From: Candidatus Gastranaerophilales bacterium
GTDB lineage: Bacteria > Cyanobacteriota > Vampirovibrionia > Gastranaerophilales > UBA9971
Reading direction: 5' to 3'
DNA length: 10,545 bases
NCBI GenBank assembly: GCA_028277195.1
Contig: JANQGS010000076.1
Span: 1-10,545 of the forward strand
How positions within the stretch are numbered: the stretch's first letter is position 1; the number at the start of each line of letters is the position of its first letter. Both the position numbers and the translations under genes were made by a program. Shown piece by piece: positions 5,340-10,545 of the stretch. The notes below the pieces were generated by a model. The model saw nothing but the letters and a program-made list of their open reading frames with translations, did no database searches and had not been told where the DNA came from.

Positions 5340-6410
5340 TTGCCAAATCATTTTAACTTCACAATCCTAAAAACCTGCCCAAAAACCCGTGCCCGCGCCG
5401 GCATCCTCCATTCCCCCCACGGGGATATAGAAACACCTGTTTTCATGCCGGTGGGCACTAACTCAGCCGTTAAAATGATGACCAACCAGCACCTGAGCCA
5501 GTCAGGCGCGCAAATTATACTGGCTAACTCCTATCACCTTTTCCTGCGCCCCGGGCATAAACTGGTGGAAAAAGCCGGAGGGCTGCATAACTGGATGAAC
5601 TGGCACAAACCTATACTGACGGACTCGGGAGGGTTTCAGGTGTTTAGCCTGGCGGATTTGCGCAAAATTACCGATGAAGGCGTGCATTTTAAAGACCCGA
5701 AAGACGGCTCAAGCTATTTTATAAGCCCTGAAAGCTCAATGGAAATACAAAACGCCCTGGGCGCTGATATTATAATGGCGTTTGACGATTGCGCCCCTTA
5801 CCCTTGCGAATATGACCGGGCAAAACAATCCATGGAGCGTACCCATCAATGGCTGGGCAGGTGCTTTAAGGCGCATAAAAGAGAAGACCAGGCGCTTTTC
5901 CCGATAGTCCAGGGCTCTGTTTACGATGATTTAAGGGCAGAGAGCGCAAAAACAATATCATCATTCGATGCGCCGGGCTATGCAATAGGCGGGGTAAGCG
6001 TTGGTGAGCCGACAGGGCTGAAAAACCACATAGTCGATATAACCGTGCCCCTGTTGCCTGAAGAAAAGCCCCGATACCTGATGGGCGTAGGCACTCCGGA
6101 AGACCTTACAGCCGGGGTGACAGGGGGCATAGATATGTTTGACTGCGTGATGCCGACCAGGATAGCAAGACATGGCTCATTTTTTACTTCCAATGGCCGA
6201 GGCAACATAAAAAACAAAGAATTTGAGCAGGACTTTACGCCGCTTGATAAAAAATGCAACTGCTATGCCTGTGAAAATCATACTAAAGCCTATATAAGGC
6301 ATCTTTTCAGGGTACAGGAGGCCACGGGAGCAATATTGCTGAGCATCCACAATATAACTTTTCTTGTTAACCTTATGAGGGAAACGAGAAAGGCTATTTT
6401 AAAAGGATAA
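5340..6410 (+). CDS. tgt: Queuine/preQ1 tRNA-ribosyltransferase (TGT)
   Basis: This enzyme swaps guanine-34 for preQ1 in the anticodons of tRNAs for Asp, Asn, His and Tyr, a step of queuosine synthesis. The 356-residue product has the family blocks in order: RARAGILHSPHGDIETPVF, the general-base Asp95 in LTDSGGFQVFSL, FDDCAPYP, IVQGS, the substrate loop AIGGVSVGEP, and the nucleophile Asp268 in FDCVMPTRIARHG. The zinc site is C306-X-C308-X2-C311 with His337. It is slightly shorter than the usual 370 or so. There is no ATG until 5442, inside the conserved core, so initiation must be non-ATG. The TTG at 5340 gives the expected N terminus but has no close Shine-Dalgarno (AAGG ends 18 nt before). 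Translation may be weak or coupled to upstream genes. The 3' end converges on the deacetylase gene with a 12-nt gap. Confidence 0.95.
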   Translation: MPNHFNFTILKTCPKTRARAGILHSPHGDIETPVFMPVGTNSAVKMMTNQHLSQSGAQIILANSYHLFLRPGHKLVEKAGGLHNWMNWHKPILTDSGGFQVFSLADLRKITDEGVHFKDPKDGSSYFISPESSMEIQNALGADIIMAFDDCAPYPCEYDRAKQSMERTHQWLGRCFKAHKREDQALFPIVQGSVYDDLRAESAKTISSFDAPGYAIGGVSVGEPTGLKNHIVDITVPLLPEEKPRYLMGVGTPEDLTAGVTGGIDMFDCVMPTRIARHGSFFTSNGRGNIKNKEFEQDFTPLDKKCNCYACENHTKAYIRHLFRVQEATGAILLSIHNITFLVNLMRETRKAILKG

Positions 6411-6422
6411 AAGACGAAATAA

Positions 6423-7142
6423 TCACAATTCCCGGAAACGCTCAACGTCAACCACGCAATACCCTTCAGCAAAACCCACGCTCGCCAGCATTCCCCTGTA
6501 TTGGTTCAAACCGATTATACCGTCAAGAAACCCCAGGTATTTATGCTGTGATTTATAAATATTAATGGCTTCTTTCTTTTTTCCCGCTATTTTTGTTATG
6601 TCCAAAATCCTGTTAATTATTGGCAAAGGCGACCATAATTCATAAAAAATTATTTTAAGCCCCGGTTTATAATTTTTTTGCTTTAAAAGTTTTTGCAGCA
6701 GTACATTAACAGCTTTATGGTCTTTGTGCTGGTCAAAATAATTAGGTAAAAAAACGTAGTCATAATCTGCTATTTCTATTGAGCTGAATTTTTCATAGTT
6801 ATAAATCAGCTTTCTATCCTCAATGTCAAGAAACTCATAAGAATCTACGCCGTAAAAAGCCATTGCGCTAAGGAATTCGTCCTTCCTGGCTTCTGATTCA
6901 CACCTTCCATGCCTGCCATCAGTAATACAGACAACATGAAAATTTTCAGGATATTTAATTAATAACCCCGCGCACCCAAATGTCTCATCATCAGGATGAG
7001 GAGCTAAAAACAGGCATTTTTCACTATCCAGGACCAGGGGCTGTGGGGTAATTTTTGTAAAATGCAAAAACCTCGCAACCTTTAGCAATTGGTTAGAAAA
7101 GGTTATTTTTTCCCAGGTGTTTAACAGGAAATTTTTGTGCAT
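6423..7142 (-). CDS. PIG-L / LmbE family zinc-dependent N-deacetylase
   Basis: This 239-residue protein belongs to the family that removes acetyl groups from GlcNAc-containing molecules (GlcNAc-PI, GlcNAc-inositol, GlcNAc-malate and some antibiotic precursors). The zinc/catalytic motif APHPDDE lies at 47-53 and the second metal motif at D137-Q-H-K-D-H142. ITDGRHGRCESEARKDEF, with the conserved Arg-X2-Glu pattern, lies between them. An N-terminal extension of about 40 residues precedes the fold. The ATG at 7142 has GGGAG 4 nt upstream and overlaps the end of treT by 22 nt, so the two are surely one operon with coupled translation. The GT4 plus deacetylase pairing recalls mycothiol or bacillithiol synthesis, but the GT here is TreT-like, so a glycan or sugar-conjugate substrate is as likely. 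The substrate is unknown. Confidence 0.88.
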   Translation of the reverse strand: MHKNFLLNTWEKITFSNQLLKVARFLHFTKITPQPLVLDSEKCLFLAPHPDDETFGCAGLLIKYPENFHVVCITDGRHGRCESEARKDEFLSAMAFYGVDSYEFLDIEDRKLIYNYEKFSSIEIADYDYVFLPNYFDQHKDHKAVNVLLQKLLKQKNYKPGLKIIFYELWSPLPIINRILDITKIAGKKKEAINIYKSQHKYLGFLDGIIGLNQYRGMLASVGFAEGYCVVDVERFREL

Positions 7143-8407
7143 GGCGCTCCCGAGAGTTTATTAAACAACTTGAGATAGTCCTCAATTTCCCTTGTTGTGA
7201 GGAATTTTTCCCTTACAAGCTGCTTGCCCGCCGCGCCCATTTTTTTTGCGATATCAGGGTTTTGCAGCAGGTAGAGTGATTTTTCCGTGCCTTCCTGGAT
7301 ATTTGAAACCAGGAAACCGTTTATCCCGTCCTGTATCTGTATTTTAATTCCGCCGGCCCGGCCTCCTATAACGGGTTTTCCTTTCCACAGGGCTTCCGTT
7401 ACCGTCAGTCCAAACCCTTCCCTGATAGATTTTTGCAAAACCACATCCGCAGCGTACTGGAAGGCTTTTACGCCCACGTCACCCACGTTGTGGAAGTTTG
7501 TATATACATTAAGGTCAAAGTCTTCTCCCGCCCTTCTCATAACCCTGTCATAAATTATCCATCCCTCAGGGTCATCATGTGCCATGCTTCCTACCAGGAC
7601 AAGCTGTAAGCCTTTTATGCCCTTTCTTACCTGGCCGAATTTGATGTTTCTGTATATATCAATAATTCCCAGCGGGTCTTTCCATGGGTCAAACCTTGAT
7701 ACCTGGGCCATCAAGGGCCTGTCAGGGTCAACGTTATAGCTGTACATGACCTTATTGACTTCCTCTTCCGACATTTCGCTGTTTTTAGGGCTCAAAGGGT
7801 CTATTGAGGGAGGTATAAAGGTCAGGTTCCTGAAATCAGCCCCTTCCTTGACAAATTCCTCAAGGGTAAATATAACCGCATCATAGTTCTGGATATAAGG
7901 ATTAATAAAATTCCACACGTCAAGGTTTGGTTCTGAGGTATCAATGTGGCAGCGCCATATCCACTTGCCGGTAGGCGCGGTTATATAGTCCAGAATCGCA
8001 AGCGGTTGGGGGTCGTGGACAATCACGTAGTCATAGCTCTCAACTATGGCTCTTGCGTTATTTTTCACTGTTTCCAGGTATATGGCTTTTTGCTCGTCGG
8101 AGATGGTTCCCGGGTGACCCTGGAGGGTATTGTGGAATAACTTTGTGACGTCATAGAAATCGGGTTTTGCGGTCATTACATACCAGTCAACGTACATGCC
8201 CAGGCTTTGCATGACAGCAACCTGGGTTTTCAGCAGTTCCGCAACACCTCCGCCGTATGCTGTGGCGTTCAGGTGCAGCACTCTTTTGTTTTGCAGGGGC
8301 GCGGCAAGTTCCTTGAGTTGTTTAACCTTGTCTTCACCTATTACGGGGATGTAGTCATCGATTGATTTTGGGATAACCCTTACGGCTTGCATAATTTCAT
8401 TGGGCAT
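7121..8407 (-). CDS. treT: Trehalose synthase, glycosyltransferring (TreT-like, GT4)
   Basis: TreT joins the glucosyl group of an NDP-glucose to glucose, making trehalose in one step. The 428-residue protein matches that family: NATAYGGGVAELL (47-59), then HDPQPL, a TreT-typical RCHID block, and the Rossmann-domain motifs SRFDPWKDP, LVGSMAHDDPEGW and EGFGLTVTEA (about 329-338) with the GT4 Glu-X7-Glu pattern. This is about the usual length. The ATG at 8407 has AAGGAA 7 nt upstream; an ATG 48 nt earlier lacks support and adds a charged tail, so 8407 is preferred. The PIG-L gene follows with a 22-nt overlap, and manC is divergent across 92 bp. The product could be a compatible solute or a glycan building block. 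Some GT4 relatives use other acceptors, so exact substrates are not proven. Confidence 0.87.
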   Translation of the reverse strand: MPNEIMQAVRVIPKSIDDYIPVIGEDKVKQLKELAAPLQNKRVLHLNATAYGGGVAELLKTQVAVMQSLGMYVDWYVMTAKPDFYDVTKLFHNTLQGHPGTISDEQKAIYLETVKNNARAIVESYDYVIVHDPQPLAILDYITAPTGKWIWRCHIDTSEPNLDVWNFINPYIQNYDAVIFTLEEFVKEGADFRNLTFIPPSIDPLSPKNSEMSEEEVNKVMYSYNVDPDRPLMAQVSRFDPWKDPLGIIDIYRNIKFGQVRKGIKGLQLVLVGSMAHDDPEGWIIYDRVMRRAGEDFDLNVYTNFHNVGDVGVKAFQYAADVVLQKSIREGFGLTVTEALWKGKPVIGGRAGGIKIQIQDGINGFLVSNIQEGTEKSLYLLQNPDIAKKMGAAGKQLVREKFLTTREIEDYLKLFNKLSGAPCTKISC

Positions 8408-8433
8408 AATTTGTTTCCTTATTTTGTCTGTTT

Positions 8434-8461
8434 TTGATATTATTTTAGAACACAATAAAAT
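8434..8461 (+). promoter_or_regulatory. Probable manC promoter
   Basis: TTGATA (8434-8439) and TAAAAT (8456-8461) with a 16-nt spacer repeat the layout seen before grxC. A start near 8468 would leave a leader of about 32 nt. The ATG at 8500 lacks a good Shine-Dalgarno. The 92-bp divergent region must also hold the treT promoter, for which I see no convincing pair. Confidence 0.5.
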
Positions 8462-8499
8462 TTTAATTTATTAATTAAAAAAAGTTAAGAATATTAAGA

Positions 8500-9471
8500 A
8501 TGAATATAAAAAATAACTTATACGGCATAATACTGGCAGGCGGCGGAGGCACAAGGCTATGGCCCGCCAGCCTTGATGTTTGCCCGAAGCAGTTCTTAAA
8601 CTTAACCGGGGATAAAACCCTTTTACAGCTTACTTTTGACAGGTTGAAAAAATTTATTCCCGAAGAAAATATCGTAACAATAACAAACCTTAAACACGTT
8701 GAGACCGTAAAGTCCCAGCTCGGGAAGTCGCATATAGCCCTTGGCGAGCCCGTGGGCAAGAACACCGCGCCTGCAATAGGCATGGGATTGCAATATATCA
8801 GTGAAAAGAACGATAATGACCCCGTTATAATCGTATGTCCTTCAGACCACTTAATAAAAAACGATGATAAATTTATAAACGCAACGGAAGAGGGCATAAA
8901 ACGTGCGGAGCAGGGGTTTATAGTGCTTTTCGGGATTAAGCCCGCCAGGCCTGAAACCGGTTACGGGTATGTGCATGCCACGTCAGGAACTTTCAGGGAA
9001 AAACCTGATTATGAGACCGCGCTTAAGTATATCCAGTACGGTGATTATTACTGGAACGGGGGGATATTTATGTTTAAACTCTCCACCATTCTTGGGGAGA
9101 TGAAGAAATTCACCCCGGAAATACTTGCTAACCTCGATAATTATGAAAACCTGCCGTCCATATCGATTGACTATGCTGTTATGGAGAAAACCGACAAATT
9201 AACCGTAGTGCCTGTTGATTGCGGCTGGAGCGACCTGGGGTCATGGGATGCGGTTTATGAGGTACTGGACAAGGATAAGGATAAGAATTCCCTTAAGGGC
9301 GATGTAATTGCGATTAATACGCAGGATTCCCTGGTTTACGGCACTTCAAGGACAGTGGCTACCGTAGGGGTAAAAGACGTTATAGTTGTTGAAACCGAGG
9401 ATGGGGTTCTCGTGTGCCACCGGGAGCATTCCCAGCAAGTAAAGAATGTTGTTGAGAGGCTGAAGAGGTAA
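8500..9471 (+). CDS. manC: Mannose-1-phosphate guanylyltransferase (short form)
   Basis: This enzyme makes GDP-mannose from mannose-1-phosphate and GTP for polysaccharide and glycoconjugate synthesis. The 323-residue protein shows the nucleotidyltransferase signature LAGGGGTRLWP (12-22), PKQF (29-32), PVGKNTAPAIG, PSDH (114-117), GYGYV (about 153), FREKP (165-169), YYWNGGIFMFK, and the metal-site block VDCGWSDLGSWD. It is the single-domain type without the cupin isomerase domain of bifunctional ManC/AlgA. It is about 25 residues shorter than usual (near 350), and only about 8 residues separate GYGYV from FREKP, so a loop there looks deleted. Its last 92 bp lie antisense to the neighbouring minus-strand ORF, and no terminator is visible. 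The family call is secure. Confidence 0.93.
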   Translation: MNIKNNLYGIILAGGGGTRLWPASLDVCPKQFLNLTGDKTLLQLTFDRLKKFIPEENIVTITNLKHVETVKSQLGKSHIALGEPVGKNTAPAIGMGLQYISEKNDNDPVIIVCPSDHLIKNDDKFINATEEGIKRAEQGFIVLFGIKPARPETGYGYVHATSGTFREKPDYETALKYIQYGDYYWNGGIFMFKLSTILGEMKKFTPEILANLDNYENLPSISIDYAVMEKTDKLTVVPVDCGWSDLGSWDAVYEVLDKDKDKNSLKGDVIAINTQDSLVYGTSRTVATVGVKDVIVVETEDGVLVCHREHSQQVKNVVERLKR

Positions 9472-10132
9472 TTTCATCTAATGGGTAGTTTCCCATTCTC
9501 TCATGAAATCTGTATATATTAACACAAGTCCTAGGCTCACTCTCAGATATGCTACAATCATATTCCTGAAATTCACTTTCAAATAATGCAACTGATGGGG
9601 CTGTAGGCTTATTATTGTAAAGTGCAGTTACAGGAAATATTCTTCTATAACCTTTGTCTGCGTCTGTTACTTCTTCTATTCGCATATTTCCGCCAATATA
9701 TTTATTGTAATCATTGCCTGGAAAAGTATAGTAAAAATCTTCTTCTATGCATAATCCTCCATCAGGCAAAGGATACTCTTTTACACGGGTATGAAGTTGC
9801 TTAGTACCGTTGCCAGAATGACTGATAACTGCTGGAAATGGTGTCGTTTCTCCAGCCCTGCCCAGTAAACTATCATTATTTAAGCCGCAGAAGTCCTCTC
9901 CTGATGTTGCATACCAGCAGAAGGACGTGTCGGCTTCCTCCAACCTATTTCCATTAACCACAATTGGTTCTCCGTCACTATTATAATAGTTTCCGGGCAT
10001 TTGTTTACCATCAATAACTTCATCTTTAGTTGGTTCAGTCTCTGGAGGGATATAACTTTTGCAACTAAAATAATTTTTAAAGTTATTAAATGCCACTTGC
10101 GAAATATTTGTAAATGCTGGAAATTCTGCCAT
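9380..10132 (-). CDS. Unrecognised 250-aa protein, 3' end antisense to manC (possibly truncated)
   Basis: I do not recognise this protein. It begins MAEFPAFTNISQVAFNNF with no signal peptide or membrane helix. It is acidic, rich in Asn/Tyr/Pro/Gly and contains several cysteines, including the close pair in SFCWYATSGEDFCGL. Predicted character is globular and beta-rich, with blocks such as LCIEEDFYYTFPGNDY and YRRIFPVTALYNN. The ATG at 10132 has a strong Shine-Dalgarno (GGGAGAGG, about 7 nt upstream), which argues that it is translated. The last 30 or so residues (from about 221) are read from the opposite strand of manC and look low-quality (runs of Ser, Gln, Pro). The original 3' end may therefore have been lost, leaving the frame running into manC. 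Alternatively it is a genuine convergent overlap. The gene is real with moderate confidence; its function is unknown. Confidence 0.6.
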   Translation of the reverse strand: MAEFPAFTNISQVAFNNFKNYFSCKSYIPPETEPTKDEVIDGKQMPGNYYNSDGEPIVVNGNRLEEADTSFCWYATSGEDFCGLNNDSLLGRAGETTPFPAVISHSGNGTKQLHTRVKEYPLPDGGLCIEEDFYYTFPGNDYNKYIGGNMRIEEVTDADKGYRRIFPVTALYNNKPTAPSVALFESEFQEYDCSISESEPRTCVNIYRFHERMGNYPLDEITSSASQQHSLLAGNAPGGTREPHPRFQQL

Positions 10133-10148
10133 AATAACCCTCTCCCTT

Positions 10149-10172
10149 CTGTCTAAATAACTGTCTAAATAA
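10149..10172. repeat. 12-bp perfect tandem duplication upstream of the unrecognised gene
   Basis: CTGTCTAAATAA occurs twice back to back (10149-10160 and 10161-10172), immediately upstream of the Shine-Dalgarno of the minus-strand ORF. On that strand it reads TTATTTAGACAG twice and would lie in the 5' leader or promoter. It could be a duplicated operator or simple slippage. Confidence 0.6.
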
Positions 10173-10221
10173 ACTCTTTTTTCCTTCCCTTATATTGAAA
10201 TATACCTTTTTAAAAACAAAT

Positions 10222-10246
10222 AACAGGAAAAAATTGCCTGTTTTTT
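10222..10246 (+). terminator. Terminator-like hairpin with T run
   Basis: AACAGG (10222-10227) and CCTGTT (10237-10242) form a 6-bp stem with a 9-nt loop, and the right arm runs into TTTTTT (10241-10246). On the plus strand this would stop transcripts coming from manC. On the minus strand the hairpin is followed by a looser T-rich stretch and would lie in the leader of the unrecognised gene, where it could act as a weak terminator or attenuator. The stem is short. Confidence 0.45.
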
Positions 10247-10254
10247 GAAATATT

Positions 10255-10273
10255 TTTTGAAGAATTTTTTCAA
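10255..10273 (+). repeat. Extra copy of the AT-rich arm motif of the composite repeat
   Basis: TTTTGAAGAATTTTTTCAA here differs by one base from TTTTGAAGAATTTTCTCAA at 10395-10413. It is also complementary, over 14 nt, to the left arm of module A (10317-10330). It is an isolated arm about 45 nt outside the main element, facing it, and may be the relic of a third module. Confidence 0.6.
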
Positions 10274-10316
10274 TCTGTAATAACCAGAATAATGCAACCT
10301 AGCACCCCCAAAAATT

Positions 10317-10408
10317 AAAATTCTTCAAAATCGGCCCACCCTCCCGCCCTGATTGAGGTTAAAGGCCGGAGGCCTTTAACAATTTCTATATAGATTTTGA
10401 AGAATTTT
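10317..10408 (+). repeat. Composite repeat, module A: AT arms, G4 tract and GTTAAAGGCC hairpin
   Basis: The arms AAAATTCTTCAAAATC (10317-10332) and GATTTTGAAGAATTTT (10393-10408) are a perfect 16-bp inverted repeat. Between them, in order, lie a C-tract (10335-10349), a short spacer, and a perfect 10-bp hairpin, GTTAAAGGCC (10358-10367) / GGCCTTTAAC (10371-10380), with the 3-nt loop GGA. A 12-nt AT spacer follows. No coding potential is seen. The right arm is shared with module B. Confidence 0.85.
10335..10349 (-). other. G-quadruplex motif on the minus strand (module A)
   Basis: The plus strand reads CCCACCCTCCCGCCC, so the minus strand has four GGG runs separated by single-base loops. That is the most favourable class of canonical quadruplex motif; the plus strand could form an i-motif. 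It lies 3 nt inside the left arm of module A. Confidence 0.75.
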
Positions 10409-10525
10409 CTCAAATTTTTTATAAAAAATCGTTAAGGGCGAAGCCCGCGAAATGCGGACAGCGCCGCCTGCTTCGCTCCCCTTAACCACCACTGGGGTTG
10501 GGTGGGCGGGAAATTTGAGAAAATT
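10403..10525 (-). repeat. Composite repeat, module B: inverted copy of module A with a longer hairpin
   Basis: The arms AATTTTCTCAAATTT (10403-10417) and AAATTTGAGAAAATT (10511-10525) are a perfect 15-bp inverted repeat. Reading the minus strand gives the same order as module A: AT arm, C-tract, short spacer, GTTAAGG hairpin, AT arm. The hairpin is longer: GTTAAGGG/CCCTTAAC (10431-10438/10479-10486), a 3-nt bulge, CGAAGC/GCTTCG (10439-10444/10470-10475), then an inner CCGC-GAAAT-GCGG stem-loop (10445-10457). The G-tract is at 10494-10510. Confidence 0.85.
10494..10510 (+). other. G-quadruplex motif on the plus strand (module B)
   Basis: GGGGTTGGGTGGGCGGG has four G runs with loops TT, T and C, a canonical quadruplex motif. 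It abuts the right arm of module B. GGGTGGG and GGGCGGG are each complementary to parts of the module A C-tract, so the two tracts could also pair with each other. Confidence 0.75.
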
Positions 10526-10545
10526 TTTTATTTTAAGGCACCTAG

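Noticed and set aside
6423..8407. Mycothiol or bacillithiol synthesis operon (MshA/MshB or BshA/BshB)
   Set aside because: The glycosyltransferase has TreT-type blocks (AYGGGV, HDPQPL, RCHID) not expected in MshA or BshA, and no ligase or transferase for these thiols is in the window.
8475..8897. 140-codon minus-strand ORF
   Set aside because: It is antisense to the N-terminal half of manC, and the opposite frame holds all the guanylyltransferase motifs.
10255..10525. CRISPR array or integron attC site
   Set aside because: Arms alternate in orientation, spacing is irregular, and spacers are structured, which is unlike CRISPR. The GTTAARGG ends resemble the attC GTTRRRY core only loosely and do not match it, and no integrase gene or cassette is present.

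Overview
The window reads as chromosomal DNA of a Gram-negative-type bacterium of moderate to low GC. It combines housekeeping genes (glyA, lysA, cdaA, tgt, a glutaredoxin) with a PEP-CTERM exported protein, which implies an exosortase system and an outer envelope with exopolysaccharide. A TreT-like trehalose synthase sits alongside an essential-type CdaA diadenylate cyclase. This mix is typical of uncultured candidate phyla (the Omnitrophota / Elusimicrobiota / Goldiibacteriota kind of lineage), but that placement is inference only and no marker here settles it.

Layout. Positions 1-515 (-) hold the N-terminal third of serine hydroxymethyltransferase (glyA), running off the left edge. Divergent from it, 659-2737 (+) is a tight three-gene run: an AT-rich MNT nucleotidyltransferase, a HEPN protein overlapping it by 14 nt, and lysA (diaminopimelate decarboxylase) joined to the HEPN gene by an ATGA overlap. 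cdaA follows at 2784-3713 (+). A 200-bp gap with several inverted repeats separates it from a convergent PEP-CTERM gene (3913-4518, -). Divergent from that, behind a clear sigma-70-type promoter, are a glutaredoxin, a small membrane-anchored coiled-coil protein and tgt (4711-6410, +). Converging on tgt is a two-gene minus-strand operon, treT followed by a PIG-L/LmbE-family deacetylase (8407-6423). manC (8500-9471, +) diverges from treT. An unrecognised 250-aa minus-strand ORF (10132-9380) overlaps the end of manC by 92 bp.

The right end (10133-10545) has no gene but is the most structured part of the window. It holds a 12-bp tandem repeat, a terminator-like hairpin, and a roughly 210-bp composite repeat made of two inverted copies of one architecture. 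Each copy has AT-rich arms, a G-quadruplex-forming tract and a GTTAA-RGG...CCYTTAAC hairpin, and the two share a central arm.

Functional themes. lysA and cdaA touch cell-wall precursor supply and c-di-AMP signalling. treT, the deacetylase and manC concern NDP-sugar and glycan/compatible-solute metabolism. The PEP-CTERM protein is an envelope product. The HEPN/MNT pair looks like an acquired toxin-antitoxin-type module wedged upstream of lysA. The best candidates for something undescribed are the composite G4/hairpin repeat at the right end, the HEPN variant without the canonical RNase histidine coupled to lysA, and the unrecognised ORF with an antisense 3' end.
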